DNA from: Agelas oroides
Lineage: Eukaryota > Porifera > Demospongiae > Agelasida > Agelasidae
Direction of reading: 5' to 3'
DNA: 64,000 nt
NCBI GenBank assembly: GCA_949130485.1
Contig: OX422194.1
Span: forward strand, 5,592,699-5,656,698
Positions 1 to 10,990 of this stretch are shown here, piece after piece. The notes beneath the pieces were generated by a model. The model saw only the letters and a program-made list of their open reading frames with translations, ran no database searches and had not been told where the DNA came from. How positions within the stretch are numbered: position 1 is the stretch's first letter; the number at the start of each line of letters is the position of its first letter. Made by a program: the position numbers and the translations under genes.

Positions 1-128
1 AATCAAAATGGGTGCCTATATTCATGGCGTGCTTATTTTCTGTGGGTGCCTATTATCCCGATTTTACGGTATGGTGATAATTTTATCATATGAACCTTTG
101 ATATCATTGCACGTTCAGATGCAGCGCA

Positions 129-205
129 CGTGACTTGTAGTACCTGATACAGATTCTCGTGTGACTTGTAGTACTGATACGTATTCTCACATGACTTGTA
201 GTAAC
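129..205. repeat. Three-copy tandem repeat of about 30 bp
   Basis: Three imperfect copies of a unit containing TGACTTGTAGTA follow one another, each ending in a variant of GATACGTATTCT. They lie upstream of the first visible exon, probably inside an intron of gene A. The short minus-strand reading frame across it only reflects the repeat. Confidence 0.75.
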
Positions 206-949
206 AAATATGGCTTTCTATAAACTGTGTACAGCTGCAAGGCTTCCCCATTGACTCCCTTACATTCGTGTGAGTTAGACATAATTGTGTTACTTGTTAG
301 TAATTAGCACTAGCTTTCAATCAGTCATTTTTTAAAAATTTGGGTCACCAGACTATGGATGCTATAAATGTAGAATGTAGTTTACCATCCAGGAATTTGT
401 ACTGTACTGCGAGAAGGTAAATGAACATTAAGTAGGTCTAGGACCATACCTTTTCATCACTCTAGAAAGCAGGAATGAGCCATACTAGATTCATCATGGC
501 TATTGGGAAGAATAGAATTGGCCATCATGGCTATTTCTATTGTTTTAATTGTAATCAGGATTACATGTGTATGTCAGTTTTCTACTTTGTAGTCCACTAC
601 TGCAGTGGGGAGACCATTTCAGTGCATGTGTAAGCACACAGCAGCTGGGAGTATGCCCCACTAGAAAATTGTTCAAAACTAGGAGTTCCAAAATGGCACT
701 TTAGAGGTCACTTATGGGCCCTTTCATCCCACCTCTGTTACCAGCTCCATGCATGTGCAACAAGCTGGGTCACAGTTTTCATCCAGTTGCAGTCAATTTC
801 TGCTCTGCCCAGTTGAAAACCGGTTGTTTACAAAAACTCTCTTGAGATAGCCATAGACAGAAGTTGGCTGGCTTTGTTTATTATCTCGCCTCTACATGGC
901 TTAAATTACCACCAAAAGGCATCCAGTGTAGGCATCTTTTTGCACTGTA

Positions 950-1175
950 CAGCGGTTTGCGTTGACCTTGCAAAATTGGAACGCACGAAGCTCAAACCAC
1001 AAAATCAATTACTGCTGTTTGCGTTGACCTTGCAAACTGTGAACCAAAAGCTGTGCACATGAATATAATTATGTGGTTAGGCTTCCTATTCAGCCTGTAA
1101 AGAAGTTTCCCACATAATTATATTCATGTGCACAGCGTTTTGGTTCACATTTTGCAAGGTCAACGCAAACCGCTG
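950..1175. mobile_element. Foldback MITE with TA target duplication
   Basis: The ends are CAGCGGTTTGCGTTGACC and its inverse, each flanked by TA, as in Tc1/mariner/pogo-type insertions. A nested inverted repeat (1018-1075 against 1111-1169) makes almost the whole element fold back on itself around a loop of about 35 bases. There is no coding capacity. The matching stretch of the right gene copy lacks it, so it probably inserted after the gene duplication. Confidence 0.7.
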
Positions 1176-1591
1176 TAAACAATTCATGTTGCCTTTACTT
1201 CACTTTACATGCAATGGCTATGCTTATTGTTAAGAGCTTGGATTGTGCACCTAATTCTGATTCCCGGTTCCCCAAGTAAACCTTGCACAGATACCAGTGA
1301 AGCTCTTAAGGCTTGCTTAGTTGCTCGGGCCAACATCTGTGAGCTGGATTTGATACCCTGTTCCACAATTGCCGTATTTAACTAGACTTCCATGCTTTGT
1401 GTAGTGGGTTAGCTTAATGTTTTATTCATGGTCGACAATCTGGCTTGTCCACCTGCAGTCAAGTCACTGTTTTCTTTCCACTCAGAATGCAGTTACCCAA
1501 AACACTTTACGTTGCCTAGAGACACTTTACGTTTTGCTGCACTGAGCAATGTAAGTGTTATAACATAAAATTTTCTGATTTTCTTCCCCAG

Positions 1592-1891
1592 CTCCCACTG
1601 GTCCACCACAGAGCTTCACAATCACCCAACGTAGAGCAAGGAATATGACATTCTCCTGGTCCCCTCCTGCTGCCACTCTGCGCAATGGGGTGATCACTGG
1701 CTACTCCCTCTCCTGTGTTCCTGAGGCTGGTGCACATGGAAGGAACACCATTTCCATGCAGTACACAACAGCAGGCACCTTCACACTGGGAGGGTTCACA
1801 CCAGCCACCTCCTACAACTGCTCTATCTCTGCCAGAAACAGTCAGGGAAGTGGACCAGCTATGTATCTAATCAACACTACCCTTGAAGCTT
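1592..1891 (+). CDS. Gene A exon: FN3 domain 1 in the window
   Basis: This exon encodes one complete fibronectin type III domain of about 100 residues in a cell-surface receptor-like protein. It is bounded by a polypyrimidine-AG acceptor and a GTAAGT donor, both phase 1, so the domain is a symmetric module. Recognisable parts are the N-terminal APTGPP, the B-strand NMTFSWSPP, and the closing TSYNCSISARN. One Cys (SLSCVPE) and the YNC cysteine are likely to form an intra-domain disulphide. NMT, NCS and NTT are potential N-glycosylation sites, consistent with an extracellular position. The upstream exons, including the signal peptide of gene A, lie outside the window. It pairs with 55624-55917 in gene B and more distantly with 15179-15469 in this gene. 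Confidence 0.9.
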
Positions 1892-1991
1892 GTAAGTGAG
1901 GATGTTTACATAGATACATCTTTTGCACTGGATTTGTATGGAATATACCAATACCCACTCTAATTATCCTTGTATGCACATCTCTTCCTAG

Positions 1992-2279
1992 CTCCTGGTG
2001 CCCCTCAACAGAACATCACTGTCGCACTGATTGACAATTTCCCTGAGATGTTATTTTTCTCCTGGCAGCCTCCTCCTCCAAATCAACAGAATGGGGTGAT
2101 CACTGAATACACCATAGTCTGTACTCCCAGTGGGGGTGGTCAAAGTGTGGAATATGTGAATGAAATTAGCCTCAATGCTACGGTGATGATGTTTACTCCA
2201 GCCACTCAGTACAACTGTGCCTTCACTGCAAGCACCAATGCTGGGCCAGGAGTAGAGACTGTACTACCTGTGCTTACTC
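1992..2279 (+). CDS. Gene A exon: FN3 domain 2
   Basis: A 96-residue FN3 domain on a single phase 1-1 exon, separated from the previous domain by an intron of only 100 bases. It starts APGAPQQNITVAL, has the FFSWQPPPPNQQNG B-C region, and ends with TQYNCAFTASTNAG. Cysteines at IVCTPSGGG and YNCAF are placed as in domain 1, so a disulphide is likely. NIT and NAT are candidate glycosylation sites. The copy at 56020-56310 in gene B is nearly identical in protein, making this the best-conserved exon of the duplicated pair and suggesting purifying constraint or recent conversion. Confidence 0.9.
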
Positions 2280-2864
2280 GTAAGTGAACAGTCTTGTTGT
2301 ATAACGTGCCAGTTGAGTTATGGTTAGCCCTAGCTAGTACATGAATACATGCCAGCAATTCATAGCCACGAAAGGCATTATGTGTACTGTGGTAGACAGT
2401 CAAGCAGTGTGCACTGCCTACACCACACCATGCTAAACTTGGTGATTTTTTATGCTATAGCAATAGAATCCTGTTAAATAAAATTAAGTCAGTAGAGTTC
2501 TATGGCTGTGGCAATCGATTGTTTCCAGGTTAATCTCTTCTTGAGCTATATGGATAGTCTATGATAAAAGTGAACAAATGATATGCTCAAAATTAAGTTC
2601 TGCTCTAGATTAGTCCAAGGCTTCTATAAGTCACATTAGAGTGCTTTCATGAGCAACAGAACCATTAACATCATTGGAGAGCATTGATGAAGTACCTGAC
2701 CAGCAAATCTGTTCTGACTGACTGACACTCTTCAGCCAGGCAATGATTCAAATGTGAAAAAGCAACATGTACGTAGCTACTACTGGGGATTGTACTTACC
2801 ACTTATTTTTTCTCAAAACACTCGAGCTATTCAGCGATTCTCAGGCACTCCCATACTTATGCTT

Positions 2865-3470
2865 GCTGCTATTTATAAATATAAGTTATACGATGAAACC
2901 AAGAGATTTAGATACCCGCTGAAGCCTATGTAAACACTCGCCACACGAGTAGCCAACCAACCCTTTCTCTCCTTGGCAACAAAACTATGTAGTATTATTC
3001 CCTTTAGTTCCTAAACTGCTTAGCAATGGCTACAGTTCAAATTCTCAATTAGTGAGCTCTCTTTCAAGCTGTTTGCTGACCATTTACCTTGCGGCGATTC
3101 AACATTGTACTCGCTCGTGACGCTCACTAGTGATTGGAATTCAAATTCAGAGCGCCTGAGAATGAGACCACCCAATTACATCCTGGTGAGTGCATTGTGT
3201 GGCTCCCACTGAAACTGTAGATGAACTCCGTGTGAACTGGTCAAGTTCAAGACCAGTGCTATTAAGTTCACCTTATATCTTCATACTGTAGCCATTGTCA
3301 TATAACCGCTAATGAGAACTCGCTGCTATATTTGTGTAGTGCTACATGGTATTAAAATGCAATTTCAGTCACAGGTTAAATCACAGGTGGTATATGTTGA
3401 ATTTACGTACAGGTCCATAAGTGTCCACCTGCAATTGAGCAATCAGATTTAAGCTATAGTATATAATAGA
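2865..3470. mobile_element. Inverted-repeat element, family X copy 1
   Basis: The segment begins near TTATACGATGAAACC and ends near a TATAGTATATAATAG run. The same family is present in the paralogous intron (about 56545-57060, same orientation) and again, inverted and longer, at about 59100-59960. Matching internal landmarks include the sequence around 3060-3170. It has no coding capacity. Its presence at the same place in both gene copies shows that this insertion predates the gene duplication. Confidence 0.6.
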
Positions 3471-3978
3471 AATTACATCACTGTGAGCACAATTATTCTC
3501 AGGGCGATTAAGGTATGGGATTTAATTTTCACGTAACCACAACGTAAAGCTCACGTGACTATCAGTAGTTGGTGTAACCGTATTAGAAATGCAAGTGAGG
3601 TATCGTGGATTTATACATTATGCTCCACGACTGTATCATTGTCATATCCTGGTGAATGAGTTCTGCAGCCTGTAAGAAGTACGTAGGACAGAAGCGTGGT
3701 GTTTGCAAGCTGTTCAGCGGTTAAACACTTCAACTGCAAGTGACCTTTGTACCCTGTACTGCCGACCGTGCATGTGAGAACTGTTGTGTCCAGGTGAAGC
3801 AGAAGACCAAACAAAACAATCGGATGTGACTCAAAGGATTGCTTACCATCAGAGAATACTTGTTGGTGGTGCTTCTGTAGCGTGAGTAGTGTCTGACCGC
3901 TATCCTTTATTTTTAGCATCATGCAGAAATACTGTAGGAGGCTCCTGGTTATTCCAGATACTTCCACGTATAGTACCT

Positions 3979-4072
3979 GGTTGCTCACCATCAAACTTGC
4001 TATACTAATGGAACTGAAGGTACTATACGTACATTAGTTCCATTAGTATAGCAAGTTTGATAGTGAGCAACC
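3979..4072. repeat. Near-perfect 94-bp hairpin
   Basis: Arms of about 37 bases starting GGTTGCTCACCATCAAAC and ending in its inverse GAGCAACC surround a loop of about 20 bases. It is probably a short foldback element. No target duplication is clear. Confidence 0.7.
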
Positions 4073-4575
4073 GTTGTGTTCTGCTCTGCCTTTGACAATA
4101 TATCCTCAAATGTTAGCATAATTGATATTAGTGGTAATTGATAGCCATGTCCCAAACACGGTTTCCATTGTACCGTACGTGTAGCTTAGGGCTTCATATA
4201 TACAAAAATCAAGTTTCATCTGTTTTGTTTAGATTTACATACACACCTGTAAAGATGACTTGTCCCATGGCTTAGTTCGCCTGAGCTAAGCTTACTGTGG
4301 TATAAAGAAGACAACAGTTGTCACAAATTATGTCTGCAAGAGCCAAGATCAGGTGGTATAATCAAAACATGGAAATAAAATACAATTATACATGCTAAGG
4401 CTCCAACGAATAGCCGAATATTTGACTATTCATTTGTGAATTTACTGTTCGATGCGACAAGAAAACAAATATTTGGAGGCAGAGCGTCCCGCTGACTCAT
4501 GATCATGCCACGCTTATGTCTTGTGCCCAGCCCGTGCGCAGCAGGGTGGGGTCTGAGTCACGCTAGCTCAAAATC

Positions 4576-4900
4576 ATGATGGCTGCTAGTACTAGTACTA
4601 CATGTAAGTCTATATAGAGTGTGGAAGTTTTTCCACATAAGTGGAGGTAAAACTGTTACTTGTCACATCTGCCAAGCAAACATGGCCTACCATGGTGGCA
4701 CCAGCTCAATGAAAGAGCACCTGAAATGGAAACATCCTGCAGAAGACCCTCTCAAGGAGAGCAAGAGGCCAGCATGCAAGCAGGCGAAGCTTGATGTTTT
4801 TACAAAGAGCCGCGTCTGTTCACCTGAGTGGTCACTACTTCCTGGAAAGCCATTCAATTGCATAATTTGCTTGGCAAATAATCAAATAGTTGTAAGGGCA
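4576..4900 (+). pseudogene. BED zinc-finger remnant of a hAT-type transposase
   Basis: From 4619 the frame reads VWKFFHISGGKTVTCHIC followed by AYHGGTSSMKEHLKWKHP. This is the BED zinc-finger signature: an aromatic Trp-Phe start, Cys-x2-Cys, then His-x4-His. It is the DNA-binding N-terminus of hAT transposases. A second Cys pair follows (NCIICLAN). The ATG-ATG at 4576 lies in another frame, so at least one frameshift separates start and finger. No catalytic RNase-H-like region follows, so only the N-terminus survives. Known for the family: BED fingers bind the transposon ends. Seen here: a dead fragment in an intron. Confidence 0.65.
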
Positions 4901-5162
4901 TGAATGGGAATACTCGAATCTGTAAAAGTACTATGCTTTCATGAAAAGTCTTCGAAGGTTTGTATTGCAAAGGTTGCTATATATGGACTGTATATGAGGA
5001 CTAACTCCATACACAACTAGCTATGTGCATGCAACAAGTTCTGGATATGAATTTCATTAGTACAAAACACATTGACCATCTCCAGACTTCTCTGTTGAAT
5101 GTTATCTACAAGAAAACGAAGCACAGTCATGCATCCTCACATCAGTACCTAATACGTACATA

Positions 5163-5565
5163 CCGTAATTATTCAAATACTACGTAAGCTAATAAATAGT
5201 TAGGTTGTGACCTTACGTTAGATTGGATTCATCATAAATTCCTGAAATTGCATTTCTTAGATCTTACGTTGCATAAGAATTACAATACGTGGAAACGCGA
5301 AGGCCTGTTCTCGTAAGCTAGGTGAGTGTATAGCTGGTTTTTACCTGGAATTGTGGACTTCGCCGAACTTTGAAGACAGTACACCTGTTTGTGAGAAGGA
5401 AGGCCACGAAGGTTGAAGGTTGGCTTCAGTCATTATCTTATGCTAAATCGGATTATCGTAAATAAATTACGACTCTGGCTTACGTAGCATTAGATTATTG
5501 ATAAATTCCTGAAATTGAATTTCTTACATTGAATTGGATCATACGTAGTATTCGAATAATTACGG
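5163..5565. mobile_element. MITE with CCGTAATTATTC ends and TA target site
   Basis: Terminal inverted repeats of about 24 bases run CCGTAATTATTC...TACTACGTA and its inverse, flanked by TA on both sides. The unoccupied paralogous site in gene B (about 57115) reads ACATAACTAC where this copy reads ACATA, element, TAACTAC, which confirms the TA duplication. An internal direct repeat of about 55 bases occurs twice (around 5211 and 5483). It is non-coding and inserted after the gene duplication. Confidence 0.8.
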
Positions 5566-6296
5566 TAACTACCGTAGGCTCACAGAACCACAAAAAGCAA
5601 TACAATCTACACAGCTATACATAAAATGTACTTCCAAGTCACAAAAGTTTCTAAACATGAACAAGTGCATGTGCATGTAGGGATGGATCCCCAAAAACAA
5701 CTAAACAAGGTAGGAACAACACCACGATACTTTTACACCATCCCTACATCTTGTACCATTTTCAAACCACACACACCATGCACAGTCAGCTAAATGCCAC
5801 ATTAGCTTATTCACAGACCGTAAATCATTGTAGTGCTTTCACTAACTAGGAGAATGTAGAACATTGTGGGGCGAGCGTGAGCAAGCAATACACAGCTTTA
5901 ACTTATATCAAAGGCTGAATCAGTGAAGTGTCTCATCACAGCACACAGGTGGCGTGGCATGTAGCTGAACAAAGCTTGTCACTCTACTCTCTACAAAAGT
6001 GCTTAACAGCTTAGAGAAGATGGTTGCAGAGACTAGCTTGTCATGGGGTGGTACCATACAATGCAGCCGTTAGTGCAGCCATTAGTGAAACCTAAGCATC
6101 TACTCTGGCTAACTGTAGGCTAAGTCTAAACACAGCCTGGCTTGTCGCGCATAGTCCTTACTTGAGGCATCTAAGAGGTATAGCAGATGGGGTTTGCCAT
6201 CCATCAGCCATGGATAGAAGGAGGGTCTCTGCCGCTTTCTGCTTTCAGCCTCTCTACACAACTGTTTAATAGCCCTTGTATACATACATATAGTAG

Positions 6297-6550
6297 ACAG
6301 AGGAGGTCGGACATGGTTGAACTTTACTAATTAAAATGGCTGAGGTCACACTAATTGATTTTTCGTATCTCAACAGACTAGCTCTCTCGGCTTTCACTGA
6401 GGTGGGCCCCAGTTTTCAAATCAGGATTCAAGGCTGGATCCAGTCATAGAAAAAGCTAAAAAGACTTTCTACCTTGCAATATCCAAGATCAATTAGTGTG
6501 ACCTCAGTTGTTTCAATTAGCAAAGGTCAACCATGTCCGACCTCCTCTGT
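6297..6550. mobile_element. Nested foldback MITE with ATAGTAG target duplication
   Basis: Arms of about 60-70 bases begin ACAGAGGAGGTCGGACATGG and end in the inverse CCTCCTCTGT. The exact 7-base direct repeat ATAGTAG flanks both sides (6290-6296 and 6551-6557), extendable to 8 if the end T is counted. An 8-base duplication would fit hAT. It lies inside the GCGAGC-ended element and is therefore younger. Confidence 0.75.
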
Positions 6551-6805
6551 ATAGTAGATACTCACGGTCCAGCCATCTATCCTGGATGTCGCTGCAAACA
6601 CAACTTCTATAGGCTATCCTTTGTTCAATATGTGCGCACGCTCTGGCTGCAATTCCTGGCTGCCTTTTATAAGTGCCATCTTTCAAAGTCACCTTGGAGC
6701 TAGCTGGCTGCCAAGTTGTACGAAAATCTTACTTAAGGTCCGCACGCGGCCCGCGGCTATCGCGTTAAATTACAGCATCAAGAATATACGGAACGACGTA
6801 CGACA

Positions 6806-6831
6806 GATAATAATAATAATAATAATAATAT
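6806..6831. repeat. ATA trinucleotide microsatellite
   Basis: About eight to nine uninterrupted ATA/TAA triplets inside the GCGAGC-ended element. Confidence 0.9.
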
Positions 6832-7574
6832 TCGATGAAAAATCTCGATTCAACTCACTAGTGTGGGGCTCGCTCACGCTCGCCCAAATACAAACTTGAT
6901 CCCTTGTGCAAACCAACATGCACTACAGATTCAATATAGCTTAGTCTACCACATACGTACATGACAATACACATCTGACATGCTCATAACAGACAAACAA
7001 TATCAGCTGTTGACAATACTTTGTTCCACTGGTTGTTGCTAAAACTACAAGCTATATCACAGTGGGCTGATTTCTTCTGGAGCTATTTCCCTGAGCAATG
7101 CACTGCAACAAAACAAGTCACTGTTAAGTAGGCAAGCGTTTGACTTCCAGCATCTGGATTTCTACTAATTGTATCCAACAACAAAACCAACACAAATCGC
7201 AATTACATTAAACTAACACCATGTGACAAACACCACAGAATGGTTGGCAAAATGGTACAAAATGTAGCCTGGGTTCTTCCTCCCTTGTTTTGTTGGGAAT
7301 CCATCCCTACATGCACATGTTTTCATTTAGAACACTTTTTGTGACTTTGTACTTTTTTGGAATTGTTGGTTTATTTGTACATAAGGTCTAGTTAGGTTTC
7401 TTTGAACTTTTTAGTTTAGAATTTAAACACTGTGGAGCTAGAGCAAGTGTTCTAGGGTGTCCAAGAGCCCTTTACAAGAGGTTTTTCACTGAAACAGTGA
7501 CTTGTATGTAACCAAGTGATGGAAATGTATGCTCTGTTTACTATGTTACATTGCAAGCCTGCTTCTTCCTACAG

Positions 7575-7862
7575 TGCCATCATTTCCAAAGAATGTGACA
7601 CTGACTACTAGCACATCTCGACTGCGAGTGACATGGACCATTAACCCACCAGATGGACTGGTCTCAAACTACACCATCTATGTGACTAGACTGGAGAGAG
7701 GGAGTACAGTGGTTAACTACATATCTACCAACACTCAGCTACTGCAGTTTGATATCCCCAACCTTGACCCATATGAGCTGGTGGAGGTTAGTGTTTCAGC
7801 CAGTAACAGTGCAGGAGAGGGTCCCAGGAGCCCAGGAGTGAGAGGAAGGACCAGAGAAGAAC
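7575..7862 (+). CDS. Gene A exon: FN3 domain 3
   Basis: A 96-residue FN3 domain on a phase 1-1 exon (CTACAG acceptor, GTAAGT donor). It begins VPSFPKNVTLTTS, carries the LRVTWTINPPDG core, NYTIYVTRLERG for the C-C' strands, and ends with the classical VSVSASNSAGEGP of the F-G hairpin. Unlike domains 1 and 2 it has no cysteines, so it is a canonical FN3. Potential N-glycans sit at NVT and NYT. The gene B counterpart at 58054 keeps only the first three quarters of this domain, so this exon shows the ancestral state. Confidence 0.9.
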
Positions 7863-7943
7863 GTAAGTGTTCAGGATGTTTCCTATTGTACTCTAAGGTA
7901 TGCAGATAGGTGCATATGTTACTATACTGATATTTATGTGCAG

Positions 7944-8147
7944 CTCCAGGCATTGTGAACAACTGCCCATCAAGATGGACTGATCTGGCTAATGCCATCC
8001 AGGTTACCTGGGCTGCCCCAGAGAGGCCCAATGGAGCTCTCCTGCGATATTACCTCCAGCTCACAAGCTATGATGGCAGAACAGTCATTGCCTCTGAGAG
8101 CGTTGGGAGTAGCACTGTAATTGGTCAATTGGACAACAGATATCTTG
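7944..8147 (+). CDS. Gene A exon: FN3 domain 4, first part
   Basis: It encodes 68 residues, the A to E strands of an FN3 domain: APGIVNNCPSRWTD, the QVTWAAPERPNG core, then YYLQLTSYDGRT. The last six codons before GTAAAT read QLDNRYLG. The domain is completed by exon 8823-8915, so here an intron interrupts the fold between the E and F strands, unlike the one-exon domains around it. Both boundaries are phase 1, so the split keeps the frame. No counterpart remains in gene B, where the equivalent DNA (together with the end of domain 3) has been replaced by other sequence. Confidence 0.85.
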
Positions 8148-8822
8148 GTAAATATAATTGTTCATGATGGTATATATGTTGTAAATGTGGCCTGAACTAC
8201 TTTTACATTTTGTATTATACCTAAATAGATCATGTAAGATGTAATGCATGACATCCAATCTGAGTATATCATTCTTGTTATGTGTTGTGAGTATGCATTA
8301 AAACGTAAATATGCATAGTTTTAAAGTGGGCTTTAAGCTTTTCATGATGTACTCACATCTGCTCCTCTTCTGAGAGTGAAGCAGTGTTATGGGAAAGCCC
8401 TTTTAGCTAAGAACCATCATACTCTAGTTTATAAAGGTAAAATTGCAGCATTATACTCTAGGTTCTGTCAGCATCTTGAGAGTGTGGTTTAGATTTGAAT
8501 TGAAAAATGACTCGCTGAATGCTAGAGGTGCACAGTATAACACTAATTACCAGCACAACTTTTTGAAGCAGCACTCCAAGAGTCAACGTGTTAGTCTACA
8601 CATGTGCACTTTATGCCTTGTATGGGTGTGACCAGTTTCACTCACAGTTTTGTACTCAGTGATTTTGTAGGTATGGGGGCAATCCAGAGACTAATTTTTT
8701 TAAAAAGTGGCTGGAAATACACAAAATGTGATAAATACACAAATGCTAGTTTGCCATTGGGCTTGAGACTATTGTATCTATGTTCTATACTCTTACACAT
8801 GTACCCTTCCAATCTCCTACAG
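8148..8822 (+). other. Intron splitting FN3 domain 4
   Basis: 675 bases with GT...AG ends. Short reading frames on both strands have no recognisable domain, and no repeat structure was found. Confidence 0.7.
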
Positions 8823-8915
8823 GAGATGGTGTTCCCTATACTGTTAGCATCTTTGCAGAGAACTCGGCTGGCAATGGAACTAAGTGCAATGTCACTGACT
8901 TCACAAATGAACTTG
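8823..8915 (+). CDS. Gene A exon: FN3 domain 4, second part
   Basis: 31 codons supplying the F and G strands: DGVPYTVSIFAENSAGNGT then NVTDFTNEL. It joins 7944-8147 in phase 1 to give a normal FN3 of about 99 residues. The proposed donor after 8915 is GTCTGT, weak, but it aligns exactly with the strong GTAAGT donor of the gene B homologue (60400-60492), so I keep it. The weak donor may reduce splicing efficiency or mark an early loss of function in gene A; an alternative donor was not apparent. Confidence 0.75.
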
Positions 8916-9107
8916 GTCTGTTCCACTACCGTACATACCAACACATTGTCTTGCTAGCAATTGCAACAAGTGTTTGCAAACCGTACATGTGTCATTTTAC
9001 ATTGGCTTATCAGGGCCAGCAACAGTACTACAAGCTGGTTGTACTGGAGTATCACCCTGGGCAGTGCTACAGCTTGATGTAGCACTATTGTTAGAATGAA
9101 ATGTAGT

Positions 9108-9360
9108 ATATGTGGCAATCTCGGATAGAAGTCCTTTGCGCAATTCGACCGCGTTACCGCGTTCGAAGTGCTGTAGTGCAAAACTTCTGTTAAGGGCGGG
9201 GCTCATGCACAGCGAAGATGCATGAGTACCTGATAAGTCTGCATAGCATGTATGAGCCCCACCTTAACAGAAGTTCTGCGCTACTGTGCTTTGAACGCGA
9301 TAACGTGGTCGAAATACGCAAGGGAATAATGTTAGATTTCTACCTGGGACTGCCACATGT
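9108..9360. repeat. Long imperfect foldback palindrome
   Basis: Arms of about 100 bases are inverted around a loop at about 9208-9250. Paired landmarks include CTTCTGTTAAGG with CCTTAACAGAAG and GGCAATCTCGGATAG with CTACCTGGGACTGCC. It is probably a foldback MITE in the intron 8916-11626. No target duplication is visible. Confidence 0.65.
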
Positions 9361-9599
9361 GAATAATTACAAGAATTATGTTCAGCAAGTGCAGAAGGTA
9401 ATGGCAAGCAAAGGTTATGAGTTAAATGTAGCAAAATTGGAAGTTCTACACTATAGTCACTGCCATTATGTATTGTTGTCCACTAAGTGGATAATGGATG
9501 TATGAAGGTTGGTTGCACTAGCTCTGTATAGTAGTGCTAAAGAACACATCTGTTCCCAGAAAGCAATAACATGAGCTATCTAACAGCATCTCTAGATGA

Positions 9600-10208
9600 A
9601 AATATTGGCGGGCAAAAAATTTAGCGATTTTGTCTGAAAACCGTGATACTAAAATATTGGCGAATTTAAATTTGGCAGTTTGGTCATGGTCAATTGTGAT
9701 GACGTCGTGTGTACATACGACTACAATTACGTAATACCTAAGCAGTGCTAGTGCACGTGCTAGTGCTACACGTGTAAAGGAGAGAAAACGAGCTACTTGG
9801 CTGTTGGTAGGAACAAAGAGCGTGTTTGTCTTATGGTACAGTCACTATTTGTCTGCCGTTGGTTGCTCACAGGTGGAACTGTCATACCAGTACGTTTGAT
9901 AGCTGTTGTGCCTACCGTTCTGGAGATATCCGTAAAACACGACACATTTTGTTCACTGTTGTTTAGTAACAGCTAGAGCTTTCATGCCTGCCAGTCTGAT
10001 AGTGATATCGTAGATCATTCTTCAGATATCAAAGTTTTTAGGCCAACTTCCGGTTGACAATGACGATGACGTCGACGAAAAATCTCAATTGTATAGCCAC
10101 GCTTCGCTCAGAATTACATTGTGCGTGCACAAAAATATTGGCGGTTTTAAATTTGGCGATTAGTTGCTCATCGCCAAACCGCCAAATTAAATGTATCGCC
10201 AATATTTC
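9600..10208. mobile_element. Inverted-repeat element with ATATTGGCG ends
   Basis: It starts AAATATTGGCGGGC and finishes GTATCGCCAATATTT. Inner copies of ATTTGGCGA/TCGCCAAAT occur at both sides. There is no coding capacity. The interior is CpG-containing and otherwise featureless. Confidence 0.55.
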
Positions 10209-10228
10209 TACGTTTACGGTAGTAGGTT

Positions 10229-10306
10229 TTTGATGTTCTATTTTAATAGCAGGTTTTGAGGTTCTATTCTAATAGCAGGTTTTGAGGTTCTATTCTAATA
10301 GCAGAT
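10229..10306. repeat. 26-bp tandem repeat, three copies
   Basis: Three consecutive copies of a unit close to TTCTATTCTAATAGCAGGTT, directly following the preceding inverted-repeat element. Confidence 0.85.
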
Positions 10307-10990
10307 TTTTGATATGATATGATTTCATAGTGCCAAGTAACTATTTTATAAACTTTAGAATTACTGACAGAGACTCCTAGCCATGCCGTATACCCCTGCA
10401 GCGGAATGCATGTACAGATGTGACCACCAGAATTGACGATGCTATATTTTATGTGGTCCCTAGCTTCAGCTGTGCATGCTTTGGCTACTGAGGTACAACC
10501 ATCAGGCAACAACCAGCCTTTACAGTACAGGTATACAATATGGTTAGGCTCACACCAGGCAGTGAAACACTAATCCATCAGGAGAGAAGTCATGCTGAGT
10601 AGTTTCTCTTAGTAATACTCTAAATGCGATTTGGTAGCAGCTATTTTGTCAATAGATGACTTGAAGTGAGTAACAGGCAAGTGGAAAAACCAAGAGTCAC
10701 ACAGTGGCTTTAGCTGTGGTAACTACAGCCAAGGGTCCTGGATTGTTCAATTCCTAGTGAATGCTGGCTATTCTTATCATTTACCTCGTACCATCAAAAA
10801 TGTGTTTGTTTTCCAAGCAAGATGGCCTTAGGTGTGCTCTGCCACATAGCTACCAAGGGCAGTCTACATCCATGCACATGTGCCACTTCATATGATGCAC
10901 GTGTCATGCCATGAATGTGGTTGAGAAATTTGTCCATTAATCTTTTAGTGGCTTCTCAGTTGGCTCCTGCATAAATGAAGGCACATTCTC

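Larger units (their letters stand above)
5867..6886. mobile_element. GCGAGC-ended non-autonomous element
   Basis: The left end TGGGGCGAGCGTGAGCAAGC is the inverse of the right end GCTCGCTCACGCTCGCCCA. The same ends bound 28611-29132 and, with a coding insert, 45292-46295; isolated ends occur near 39591 and 39646. No transposase frame is present. Gene B has about 36 unrelated bases at the corresponding position (about 57376-57412), so the element is private to the gene A copy. A smaller MITE is nested inside it. A superfamily cannot be assigned by eye. Confidence 0.6.
2280..7574 (+). other. Gene A intron with several inserted elements
   Basis: This 5.3-kb intron corresponds to the 1.7-kb intron 56311-58053 of gene B. 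The extra length is mobile DNA listed separately (hairpin 3979-4072, BED remnant, MITEs at 5163-5565, 5867-6886 and 6297-6550). The stretch 3471-4570 has a 127-codon minus-strand reading frame (3611-3994) with no recognisable domain. The stretch 6895-7574 is plain intron conserved with gene B. Confidence 0.8.

Noticed and set aside
9218-9505. 95-codon plus-strand frame starting MHEYLISLHSMYEP
   Set aside because: Its first half is one arm of the foldback palindrome at 9108-9360 and no domain is visible.
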